A stretch of 5,180 nt of DNA from Planctomycetota bacterium (lineage in GTDB: Bacteria; Planctomycetota; Phycisphaerae; UBA1845). Position numbers and translations under genes: made by a program. The stretch lies in the NCBI GenBank assembly GCA_022561255.1, contig JADFRO010000237.1, positions 1 through 5,180 on the forward strand. The letters run 5' to 3'. The notes under the pieces are model-generated. The model was not told the DNA's origin. It saw only the letters and a program-made list of their open reading frames with translations, and ran no database searches. Below are positions 1 to 5,180 of this stretch, in pieces (the first letter of the stretch is position 1; each line of letters opens with the position of its first letter).

Positions 1-1235
1 TTCAGGGTGAAGGCGACTGGGCCTTCCGCGATCTGATTCGCGCGGTGGACGCCGGTAAGCCCGTCTCCGACATTGGCAACATCAACACGAAGAGCGTCGT
101 CAATGAGATGCGCCGCCTGATCGAGCCGCTCGACCAGCTTCCCCATCCGGACCGAGAGTTGGTCTATTTTCCCGGCGGCCACCTGCGCGACCTCAACGTC
201 AAGTCCTTCATGTCCTCGCGCGGCTGTGCATATCGCTGTACCTATTGCTTCAACAGCAAGTACAACGAGATGTACAGCGGGAACGGGACACCGGTCCGCC
301 GCTTCTCCGTCGACTACATGGTCGAGGAAATCGAACGCGTCAAGGTGGATTTTGGACTGACGTTCGTTCGTCTCGGCGACGACGTCTTCGCCTACAAGGT
401 CGACGATTGGCTTTTGGAATTCGCCGAAAAATACCAACGCCGCATCGGCGTTCCGTTTTACTGCCTGGTTAGGCCCGATCTCCTCAAACCGCCGCTCGTC
501 CGCGTGCTCAAACAAGCCGGATGTCATTCGTTGAGCATGTCGATCGAAGCAGGAAGTGAGAAGCTACGCCGCGAGGTCTTGCTGCGGAAGATGACCGATG
601 ACGTCATACTCGACGCCGTTAAAAACACGCACGGAGCGGGCATCCACATCTACGCGAACGCGATGGTCGGCCTGCCCAACACAACGATCGCCGACGACGT
701 TGAGACGGTCGAACTGGCCGCCAAGTGTCGCGTTTCTTACCCGAGCTTCACCGTGTTTACGCCCTTCGCCGGCACAACGCTCGGTGAAAAATGCTTCAAG
801 CAGGGACTGATCGACGGCGGTTACCCGGAGCACACCACCGACCGCTCGATCCTTAACGGCTTCACCGAAAAGGAAAAGAACGCTCAGGTCAACCTGGTAC
901 ATCTTGGCATCTACGCCGTGCGTTTTCCGTTTCTCAAGCGAGCGATTTTGACGCGACTGATCTACGTGAAACCCAACCCGGTGTTCTTCTTCGCGTGGTA
1001 CCTTCTCAAGAACTACGTTTCAGCCAAGCACATCTGGCCCATAAAGGCGAGCATCCGGCAGAAGATGCGTCTGGCGATGCGTGCGCTGGCGTTCGAATTG
1101 TCGGGCCGACTGGACGTCGCGAGACTCTTGGGATTTAAGAAAAAGGGTACCCCGCAGCCGCGCGTTATCACGGATCAAAAACCGGTACTGCTTCGACCGG
1201 GTCGAATCTTTCAAGACAGCCCCGTGTTGTCGTAG
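1..1235 (+). CDS. B12-binding-type radical SAM protein, C-terminal part (5' end outside window)
   Basis: The reading frame is open to the left edge (first full codon at base 3), so the gene starts upstream. The GTG at base 45 is internal, with no ribosome site. The first residues (GEGDWAF, then an SDIGNI segment) look like the end of an N-terminal cobalamin-binding domain as found in this superfamily. A radical SAM core follows. The iron-sulfur motif CAYRCTYC has its three cysteines at bases 225-227, 237-239 and 246-248. Further on are FVRLGDDVF, the SIEAGSEKLRRE segment and NAMVGLPN, all typical of the barrel strands that bind S-adenosylmethionine. Enzymes of this class use a 4Fe-4S cluster, SAM and often cobalamin for radical methylation or rearrangement. 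The substrate cannot be read from the sequence. The last 110 or so residues contain hydrophobic patches (PNPVFFFAWYLL) and a basic tail, usual in these proteins. The stop lies 20 bases from the convergent tal stop. Family is certain; biological role is unknown. Confidence 0.93.
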   Translation, partial: QGEGDWAFRDLIRAVDAGKPVSDIGNINTKSVVNEMRRLIEPLDQLPHPDRELVYFPGGHLRDLNVKSFMSSRGCAYRCTYCFNSKYNEMYSGNGTPVRRFSVDYMVEEIERVKVDFGLTFVRLGDDVFAYKVDDWLLEFAEKYQRRIGVPFYCLVRPDLLKPPLVRVLKQAGCHSLSMSIEAGSEKLRREVLLRKMTDDVILDAVKNTHGAGIHIYANAMVGLPNTTIADDVETVELAAKCRVSYPSFTVFTPFAGTTLGEKCFKQGLIDGGYPEHTTDRSILNGFTEKEKNAQVNLVHLGIYAVRFPFLKRAILTRLIYVKPNPVFFFAWYLLKNYVSAKHIWPIKASIRQKMRLAMRALAFELSGRLDVARLLGFKKKGTPQPRVITDQKPVLLRPGRIFQDSPVLS

Positions 1236-1255
1236 CACGATACGAACCGGATCGC

Positions 1256-2368
1256 CTACCCGACTGCCCGAAGCTGCTCTTGCTTTGCGGTCAGATTCGC
1301 CAGCAGTTCATCGAACGAATCGGCGAACATGGCTACACCTTCGCGCAGAAGTTGATCCGTGACGGCCACCATGTCGACGCCAAGCCGATCGATCTTTTCA
1401 AGAACCTCGCGTGCCTCGTCGACGCCGCACGTAATCGAGACTTCGCTGGCGCCGTGATCCAACGTCGCCTCGAGCGTCGCGGGCGGCATGGTGTTGACCG
1501 TGTTGGGCCCGATTAAGGCGTCCACGTAGAGCGTGTCGGGGTATTCGGGATTTTTGGTGCTGGTGCTAGCCCACAAGGGTCGTTGGACCCGAGCGCCCGC
1601 TCTGGCAAGCGGACCGAAATCGCCCGCTTCGTCAAACACCTCCTCGAAACGGGCGTACGCTTTCTTGGCGTTGGCGACGGCAGCCTGTCCCTTGCAGGCC
1701 AACGCATCCCCACCCTTTTCGTCCAACAGCTTGTCCACAAGCGAATCAACGCGACTGACGAAAAATGATGCGACCGACGCGACCCGGTGCAGATCGCCGC
1801 CGTTCTTATGTCGAAGGCGCAGCCCGTTTACGTACGCATCCATCACACGCTCGTACATGGCGAGGGAAAAGATGAGCGTTACGTTGACGCTGATCCCCTC
1901 ACTGATCAGCGTTTCGATAGCCGGTATCCCCTCGTCCGTTCCCGGCACCTTGATCAGCACGTTGGGGCGGTTCAGCTCCGCGAAGAGCCGGCGTGCCTCA
2001 ACGACGGTCGCCTCGGTGTCGAACGCCAGCTTGGGATTCACTTCGAGACTGACATAGCCATCCAGCCCGTCGGTGCGGTCGTACACAGGTCGAAGAATGT
2101 CGGCGGCGCCTGCTACGTCAGGCATCACGAGTCGTTCGTAGATTGTCATCACGTCCGTCTCGCCGGCGTCGAGAACTCTTTGGAACAATCCGTCGTAGTC
2201 GTCGCTTCCGGTGATGGCCTTCATGAAAATCGTGGGGTTCGACGTCACACCGACGACGCCGAGATCGATCAGCCGTTGCAACTCTCCCGAGTCCAGCATC
2301 CGCCGACTCAGATTGTCGCACCAGACCGATTGCCCTACGGACGACAGCTTCTTGATTCGATCACTCAC
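1256..2368 (-). CDS. tal: Transaldolase, long bacterial form (370 aa)
   Basis: Transaldolase moves a dihydroxyacetone unit from sedoheptulose-7-phosphate to glyceraldehyde-3-phosphate in the cytoplasmic non-oxidative pentose phosphate pathway. The product resembles the roughly 370-residue Tal of actinobacteria and cyanobacteria over its full length, and all expected catalytic positions are visible: Asp18 (WCDNLSR), Asn44 (TSNPTIF), Glu109 (VSLEV), Schiff-base Lys140 (VLIKVPGT), Asn162 and Thr164 (SVNVTLIFS), and Ser201, Phe203 and Arg206 (ASFFVSRVDS). The spacings Lys+24 to Thr and Ser+2/+5 to Phe/Arg match E. coli TalB. ARVQRPLWAST and DTLYVDALIGPNTVNTMP close the barrel. The GTG start at 2366-2368 is chosen because AGGAG lies 7 bases upstream and the protein then begins SDRIKKL, the usual family start. 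The frame stays open 26 codons further up, to 2446, but that stretch has no family similarity. No other pentose phosphate gene is in the window, so it is probably transcribed alone. Confidence 0.96.
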   Translation of the reverse strand: MSDRIKKLSSVGQSVWCDNLSRRMLDSGELQRLIDLGVVGVTSNPTIFMKAITGSDDYDGLFQRVLDAGETDVMTIYERLVMPDVAGAADILRPVYDRTDGLDGYVSLEVNPKLAFDTEATVVEARRLFAELNRPNVLIKVPGTDEGIPAIETLISEGISVNVTLIFSLAMYERVMDAYVNGLRLRHKNGGDLHRVASVASFFVSRVDSLVDKLLDEKGGDALACKGQAAVANAKKAYARFEEVFDEAGDFGPLARAGARVQRPLWASTSTKNPEYPDTLYVDALIGPNTVNTMPPATLEATLDHGASEVSITCGVDEAREVLEKIDRLGVDMVAVTDQLLREGVAMFADSFDELLANLTAKQEQLRAVG

Positions 2369-2375
2369 GCATCCG

Positions 2376-2380
2376 CTCCT
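2376..2380 (-). promoter_or_regulatory. Ribosome binding site of tal
   Basis: AGGAG on the minus strand sits 7 bases before the GTG at 2366-2368. It decides the start of tal in favour of this GTG over the in-frame ATG at 2444-2446, which has no comparable site. Confidence 0.8.
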
Positions 2381-2428
2381 GTGCTTACGCCTTATCTCGG
2401 TCCGCGCCTCCTCGTCCAGCGGCGTCGA

Positions 2429-2510
2429 CGCCGAGGCATCGTACACCCTTGGGCAAGCCGCGCGTAGATTGGCTAAACCATCCCAGTGCCTCGGCGCTTA
2501 CACGCCGAGG
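2429..2510 (-). promoter_or_regulatory. Possible alternative-hairpin leader upstream of tal
   Basis: On the minus strand, upstream of tal, the arm CCTCGGCG (2510-2503) is followed after 6 bases by its complement CGCCGAGG (2496-2489), and CCTCGGCG recurs at 2436-2429. The middle arm can pair with the first (8 pairs, 6-base loop) or with the third (10 pairs, TGCCTCGGCG with CGCCGAGGCA), but not both. If tal is transcribed from upstream of 2510, the leader would have two mutually exclusive folds, the geometry of an attenuator or switch. I see no clear promoter above it, no U-tract after either fold and no known riboswitch core, so a repeat-derived coincidence remains possible. A 12-base palindrome GGCGTCGACGCC (2421-2432) overlaps the third arm. 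Confidence 0.3.
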
Positions 2511-2694
2511 GCGGGCATGACGCGCCGCCGAGTCCCGAAGCTCCGCCAGGGGGTGTCGAAGAAGGGACGGCCAGGCTCCCGCCGTGCCCCTGCGGCGCCA
2601 GCGACCAGGCCCCGAATCTGCTACGGACACGACCGGAGTCCCCGTGATGTGCTGTACACGTCAAATGGTCTCGATATCCATCCTAAGAGGACCC
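2511..2694. other. GC-rich intergenic stretch without a supportable gene
   Basis: This is the middle of the 422-base gap between the divergent tal and SPFH genes. Several frames are open on both strands (for example minus 2385-2630 and minus 2473-2664), but they overlap each other, are rich in Arg, Gly and Ala, and show no domain or ribosome site. The part at roughly 2565-2620 has GC-rich inverted pieces (for example CGCCG and CGGCG flanking 8 bases), as is common in intergenic repeat elements. Composition becomes clearly more AT-rich after about 2655, where the SPFH promoter region begins. The tal promoter should lie in or near this stretch, but I cannot point to one. Confidence 0.5.
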
Positions 2695-2727
2695 AAACGG
2701 CGTTTTCTTGGCTGAAACGCTTGTTTC
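2695..2727 (+). promoter_or_regulatory. Two dyads 20 bases apart, upstream of the SPFH promoter (possible operator)
   Basis: AAACGGCGTTT (2695-2705) is an inverted repeat around one central base. GAAACGCTTGTTTC (2714-2727) is a second dyad, with 5-base arms around 4 bases. AAACG therefore recurs at 2695 and 2715, exactly 20 bases or about two helical turns apart, and the second dyad ends 2 bases before the -35 box. Paired dyads on one helical face next to a -35 are a common operator layout, including for ribbon-helix-helix repressors, one of which is encoded downstream. Binding by that protein is inference only. Confidence 0.35.
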
Positions 2728-2729
2728 GC

Positions 2730-2758
2730 TTGACAGAGAGCTATCAATATGATATGGT
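2730..2758 (+). promoter_or_regulatory. Sigma70-type promoter of the SPFH gene
   Basis: A perfect -35 box TTGACA (2730-2735) is followed by a 17-base spacer and the -10 box TATGGT (2753-2758, four of six consensus bases). Transcription would start near 2764-2766, giving a leader of about 25 bases. The spacer is AT-rich against a GC-rich background. It holds the dyad TATCA-ATA-TGATA (2742-2754), which runs into the -10 box, and AGCTAT/ATAGCT arms (2739-2744, 2763-2768) bracket the -10 region. A regulator bound there would block RNA polymerase, so the promoter is probably controlled rather than constitutive. Confidence 0.7.
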
Positions 2759-2775
2759 AGCAATAGCTAAAACCA

Positions 2776-2784
2776 TAAGGAGGT
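2776..2784 (+). promoter_or_regulatory. Strong ribosome binding site of the SPFH gene
   Basis: TAAGGAGGT is a full complement to the 16S rRNA tail, with 6 bases before the ATG at 2791. It is the strongest Shine-Dalgarno in the window and fixes the start codon. Together with the perfect -35 box it suggests high expression when the promoter is active. Confidence 0.88.
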
Positions 2785-2790
2785 AGAACG

Positions 2791-3699
2791 ATGCAAACGC
2801 AGGAACGGCAGGTCAACGCATTTAGCGGCTGGGCCATGGTGCCCACACTTTTCGTGGTTGGTGTCGGAATCGGGTACGGGATTTTCTCCTCCATACGTGG
2901 TTTGGCCCATGCAGATTCGAGCAATGAACCGCTGAGAATGTTGGTTCTCGGGCTGGTGGTTTCAGTCCTTGCTCTTCCGGTCTGGGTAGTACTCTTTTGG
3001 GGATTCTTCACGCTGCAGCCCAACCAGGGCGAAGTGCTGATTCTGTTCGGCAAGTACAAAGGCACGGTCAAGCGCAGCGGGTTCTGCTGGGCCAATCCGC
3101 TGTTCTCGAAGAAGAAGTTGTCGCTGCGCGCGCACAACCTCAACGGCGACACCATAAAAGTAAACGACCTCCGCGGAAATCCGATCGAGATCGCCACGGT
3201 TGTCGTCTGGTGGGTGGCGGATACAGCCAAGGCGAGCTTCGACGTCGAGGACTACAAGGATTACGTTACGGTGCAAAGTGAATCGGCGCTGCGGCATCTG
3301 GCCAGTGCCTATCCGTACGACACAACCAAGGAAGGTGAGCTCTCGCTTCGCGGTAGCATGGACGAGGTCTCGGATGCACTGCGGACGGAGTTGCAGGAAC
3401 GCGTGAGCAAGGCCGGCCTACACGTTGAGGAGGCTCGTTTGAGCCACCTCGCCTACGCACCGGAGATCGCCGGCGCGATGCTGCAAAGACAACAAGCGGA
3501 AGCGATCGTGGCTGCGCGTACGCGAATCGTCGACGGCGCCGTGGGAATGGTGGAGATGGCGCTCACCCGCCTTGAAGAGGGAAACGCCGTCAATCTCGAC
3601 GAGGAGCGCAAAGGTGCGATGGTCTCGAACCTGTTGGTCGTTTTGTGCGGGGACAAGCCCGCTCAGCCCGTGATCAATACGGGAACGCTCTACAATTAG
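2791..3699 (+). CDS. SPFH/band-7 domain membrane protein (302 aa)
   Basis: SPFH (stomatin/prohibitin/flotillin/HflK-C) proteins assemble into membrane scaffolds that organise lipid microdomains or control membrane proteases. Residues 1-14 are polar. Two hydrophobic segments follow, at about 16-36 and 48-70, so the protein is probably anchored by a hairpin. The band-7 domain runs from about 75 to 240: LQPNQGEVLILFGKYKGT, then the WANPLFSKKK turn, GNPIEIATVVVW, VQSESALRHLASAYPYD, and the end segment AYAPEIAGAMLQRQQAEAIV. A helix rich in Ala, Glu and Arg (about 225-265) would support oligomers. The C-terminus GAMVSNLLVVLC...QPVINTGTLYN is characteristic of one short bacterial SPFH subgroup and differs from HflK/HflC, YbbK/QmcA and flotillin. 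The start is fixed by a strong ribosome site, and the gene has its own promoter. An Arc-like gene follows on the same strand after 140 bases, a pairing I recall from other genomes. No NfeD-type protease partner is adjacent. Family is certain; cellular role is not known. Confidence 0.95.
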   Translation: MQTQERQVNAFSGWAMVPTLFVVGVGIGYGIFSSIRGLAHADSSNEPLRMLVLGLVVSVLALPVWVVLFWGFFTLQPNQGEVLILFGKYKGTVKRSGFCWANPLFSKKKLSLRAHNLNGDTIKVNDLRGNPIEIATVVVWWVADTAKASFDVEDYKDYVTVQSESALRHLASAYPYDTTKEGELSLRGSMDEVSDALRTELQERVSKAGLHVEEARLSHLAYAPEIAGAMLQRQQAEAIVAARTRIVDGAVGMVEMALTRLEEGNAVNLDEERKGAMVSNLLVVLCGDKPAQPVINTGTLYN

Positions 3700-3718
3700 C
3701 GTGCGCGGTGTACTGGCT

Positions 3719-3754
3719 AGAGCGGAACGCGCTCTGCGCAGGGGGTCTGACCCC
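3719..3754 (+). repeat. Two small hairpins between the SPFH and Arc-like genes
   Basis: AGAGCG (3719-3724) and CGCTCT (3730-3735) form a 6-pair stem with a 5-base loop. Six bases later, GGGGTCTGACCCC (3742-3754) is a second palindrome with up to 5 pairs and a 3-base loop. Neither is followed by a T run, so they are not classical terminators, though they could attenuate or shield the end of the SPFH message. The second palindrome is of a kind I recall as scattered REP-like intergenic sequence in many genomes. The rest of the gap (3755-3839) shows nothing further. Confidence 0.5.
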
Positions 3755-3839
3755 GCTCAATTCCCGCTTAGCAAGGGGGGAGGCTGGGCGCTTCGCTGCA
3801 CCGTAACGACGCCGCTCTCGCGAAGAGATGACTCATCCG

Positions 3840-4034
3840 ATGGCCGAGCGCAAGCCTTATCTGCTACGTCTGCCGCGCGACCTGATGGACGATCTGGAGC
3901 GCTGGGCCAAGGACGAGCTTCGCAGCGTCAATGCGCAGCTCGAGTATCTCCTGCGAGACGCGGTCCGTCGCCGGCGTCGCCGAAGCGATCCCCGCGAAAA
4001 CGGGACGGACTTCGAGCCGCCACCGAAGACGTGA
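3840..4034 (+). CDS. Arc-type ribbon-helix-helix DNA-binding protein (64 aa)
   Basis: This is a small basic protein aligning with the phage P22 Arc fold. The beta strand is ERKPYLLRLP (residues 3-12), helix A is RDLMDDLERWAKDE (13-26), and a turn with RSVN (28-31) leads into helix B, AQLEYLLRDAVRRR (32-45). Arc has NLRWPREVLDLV and GRSVNSEIYQRV at the same places. Residues 44-64 are a short Arg-rich then Pro-rich tail, probably disordered. Such proteins bind DNA as dimers or tetramers, the strands reading operator bases, and many repress their own operon or act as antitoxins. No toxin-like gene is adjacent; the partner is the SPFH gene upstream on the same strand. Start choice: ATG 3840 gives the family-like MAERK beginning with AAGAG 12 bases upstream. 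The in-frame ATG at 3828 would add four residues but has that motif directly abutting it. Its target is unknown. Confidence 0.85.
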   Translation: MAERKPYLLRLPRDLMDDLERWAKDELRSVNAQLEYLLRDAVRRRRRRSDPRENGTDFEPPPKT

Positions 4035-4087
4035 CGTCGAACCTCCGGGCGGACCTTTGCCGAACCTTAGACGCTATCGTGGCATCG

Positions 4088-4105
4088 CGCAGGCTGCAGC
4101 CTGCG
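4088..4105. repeat. 18-base perfect palindrome in the convergent gap
   Basis: CGCAGGCTGCAGCCTGCG is self-complementary over its whole length. It lies in the 122-base gap between the Arc-like stop and the TPR stop, which run toward each other. As RNA, either strand could form a stem, so it may act as a weak bidirectional transcription stop, although there is no T run on either side. The shape (GC-rich palindrome, intergenic, between converging genes) also fits a REP-type repeat. Nothing else is recognisable in 4035-4156. Confidence 0.55.
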
Positions 4106-4156
4106 GCTCAGTTGCGCAGTCGCGCAGTGTGTGTCCCCGGACGCACCTTCTTTCTC

Positions 4157-5180
4157 TTACGGTCGCTCCTGTGATTCGGATTCAGACAGTGCGGGTTCGG
4201 GTGGTGCAGATGCTGCCGCAAGCTCGGGTGGTTCGCGGAGCGGCTGGCCGGCTTTGTAGATGGCAAGACGCTCTTCGAGAAGAGCGAGGACTTCCTCCGC
4301 GGCGCTATCGCTCGTCGAACCGGCGATTGTGGCACCGTCGCTCGCTGCGCGGGCGTCCGCCGCGCCGGAACCAGAGGAACTTGTGGAACCTGCGAAACCA
4401 GAGGAACCTGCGGAACCGGAGGCCTCGGCGTTGTCATCGGTCCGAGCGACCTCAACTGTCCGAGCTGCCTCAACCGTCTGACGAGCGATTTCGACTGCAC
4501 GTTTGGCCGTTGTCACGGCTTCGTCGAATCTCCCCATCTCCGCATAGGCTGCTGCCAGCGTGTCCAGGATGATCGGGCTTTGGTAGTTCGTTCTTTCGCA
4601 AATGTCTTCGGCGAGTGCGACGGCTTTTTCGCCATCTCGAAACTGCTCGTCACGATAGGTCGCGTAGATCCGGGCGAGGTTGTTACTCACCTCGATGTAT
4701 TCAGGATTGAGCCGCAGCGCCTCGTCGTACGCGTCGATCGCCTCGGCCACGCGACCCAGCGGTGTTAGTGCCTGACCCAGCGTTCCGAGGAGTTCCGCGT
4801 CGTCGGGTTTCTGTTCAACCACGATTTTCAATTGTTCGACCGCGTTGGGTAGATCGCCCAGAACGATCAGCGACTGTCCGAGTCGCAGCCGCGTCGCCGT
4901 GGCGGCGGGTTTCGCCTCCAGCCACTGCAACAGGTGGGGAATCGCCTCGTCGAATCGACCGAGTTCGAACAGCGCCCACCCGAGATGTTCGTGCGCCAGG
5001 GCGAATCGAGGGTCTTTCCGAAGCGCACGCAGAGAGTATTCGATCGCGCGTCGATACTCCCCAGCCTCGACCAATGTTCGTCCGATGTGGAAGTTCGCGT
5101 TGGCGTGGTTGGGCCGATAGCGCAACACCTCCTTGAACCGAGCGAGGTCTTCGACGTTTCGGCCGCTCAAGTGATAGGCG
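4157..5180 (-). CDS. TPR-repeat protein, C-terminal part (5' end outside window)
   Basis: The frame is open through the right edge (AYHLSGRNVEDL...), so the gene begins outside. The TTG at 5168-5170 is internal. Counting from that TTG, about six tetratricopeptide repeats run from residue 22 to 230, with the usual landmarks: HIGRTLVEAGEYRRAIEYSL, HLGWALFELGRFDEAI, LGQSLIVLGDLPNAV, LGQALTPLGRVAEAIDAYDE, a longer degenerate repeat with DGEKAVALAEDICERT, and DTLAAAYAEMGRFDEAV. TPR arrays are protein-binding superhelices. The ending LLEERLAIYKAGQPLRE (297-313) resembles the 'LYxAGxPxRE' tail that, from memory, closes TPR domains attached to large membrane glycosyltransferase-like proteins in planctomycetes and relatives. 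The upstream part may therefore be such a membrane domain, but that is inference. Residues 231-290 are a Ser/Gly/Ala/Thr-rich insert where I would expect a short linker. Residues 314-337 are Pro/Ala/Glu/Ser-rich and probably disordered. It is convergent with the Arc-like gene. Confidence 0.9.
   Translation of the reverse strand, partial: AYHLSGRNVEDLARFKEVLRYRPNHANANFHIGRTLVEAGEYRRAIEYSLRALRKDPRFALAHEHLGWALFELGRFDEAIPHLLQWLEAKPAATATRLRLGQSLIVLGDLPNAVEQLKIVVEQKPDDAELLGTLGQALTPLGRVAEAIDAYDEALRLNPEYIEVSNNLARIYATYRDEQFRDGEKAVALAEDICERTNYQSPIILDTLAAAYAEMGRFDEAVTTAKRAVEIARQTVEAARTVEVARTDDNAEASGSAGSSGFAGSTSSSGSGAADARAASDGATIAGSTSDSAAEEVLALLEERLAIYKAGQPLREPPELAAASAPPEPALSESESQERP
4367..4420 (-). repeat. 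Six 9-base tandem units inside the TPR gene
   Basis: On the minus strand this is six in-frame copies of a 9-base unit of the form NNNGGTTCC, with small changes, encoding SGS-AGS-SGF-AGS-TSS-SGS (residues 251-268 counted from the TTG at 5170). Units three and five carry single-base changes (GGTTTC, AGTTCC). The unit length is a multiple of three, so gain or loss of copies would keep the frame. Confidence 0.8.
4440..4475 (-). repeat. 18-base tandem duplication inside the TPR gene
   Basis: On the plus strand GTCCGAGCGACCTCAACT (4440-4457) is directly followed by GTCCGAGCTGCCTCAACC (4458-4475), with 15 of 18 bases identical. It encodes the six-residue repeat TVEAAR then TVEVAR, just after the last TPR and just before the Ser/Gly-rich insert. 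Confidence 0.75.

Noticed and set aside
1236..1255. Terminator between the radical SAM and tal genes
   Set aside because: The 20-base gap and the flanking bases show no stem-loop or T run that I can support.
2369..2446. N-terminal extension of transaldolase to the ATG at 2444-2446
   Set aside because: The extra 26 residues have no similarity to the family, lie above a good AGGAG site placed for the GTG at 2368, and include the GC-rich palindromic region.
2661..3230. 189-residue minus-strand reading frame opposite the SPFH gene
   Set aside because: It is antisense to a well-supported SPFH gene and its promoter, with no domain character.
3840..4034. Toxin-antitoxin module with the Arc-like protein as antitoxin
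   Set aside because: No toxin-like small gene is adjacent; the next gene is a convergent TPR protein. The fold alone does not support a toxin-antitoxin call.
3701..4174. 157-residue plus-strand reading frame overlapping the Arc-like gene
   Set aside because: It spans the palindromes and covers the Arc-like gene in another frame, has no ribosome site and no recognisable domain; the Arc-like frame has a clear fold match.
4367..4420. CRISPR-like array
   Set aside because: The units are 9 bases without spacers, in frame within a coding region, and encode a Ser/Gly linker.
3931..4572. 213-residue plus-strand reading frame opposite the TPR gene
   Set aside because: It is very Arg/Pro-rich, is antisense to clear TPR repeats, and includes a low-complexity section produced by the tandem repeat array.

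Overview
The window reads as chromosomal sequence from a GC-rich, free-living bacterium. The gene families and the last gene's C-terminal signature resemble Planctomycetota-type or related environmental genomes. That placement is an inference from style and recalled family patterns, not from a marker gene, and should be held loosely. There are no phage, plasmid, CRISPR, tRNA or rRNA signals.

Layout: (1) 1-1235, plus strand, the C-terminal part of a B12-binding-type radical SAM protein that enters from the left edge. (2) 1256-2368, minus strand, a complete transaldolase (tal), convergent with the first gene and only 20 bases from it. (3) 2369-2790, a 422-base divergent intergenic region. Its tal side holds three copies of one 8-base stem arm that could form alternative hairpins. 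Its middle is GC-rich with no supportable gene. Its right end is a clear sigma70-type promoter with dyads and a near-perfect Shine-Dalgarno. (4) 2791-3699, plus strand, an SPFH/band-7 membrane protein. (5) 3840-4034, plus strand, a small Arc-type ribbon-helix-helix DNA-binding protein. The gap between genes 4 and 5 carries two small palindromes. (6) 4035-4156, a convergent gap with an 18-base perfect palindrome. (7) 4157-5180, minus strand, the C-terminal part of a TPR-repeat protein whose last TPR is separated from its terminal motif by a Ser/Gly/Ala-rich insert built from short tandem DNA repeats.

How they work together: the radical SAM, tal and TPR genes look like independent neighbours. 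The only likely functional unit is the SPFH plus Arc-like pair, which share strand and order and probably one promoter. From recollection of the families, this pairing recurs in other bacteria without a settled function. It is the best candidate here for an under-described system: a membrane scaffold encoded with a small DNA-binding protein, behind a dyad-rich promoter. Nothing in the sequence proves a joint function.
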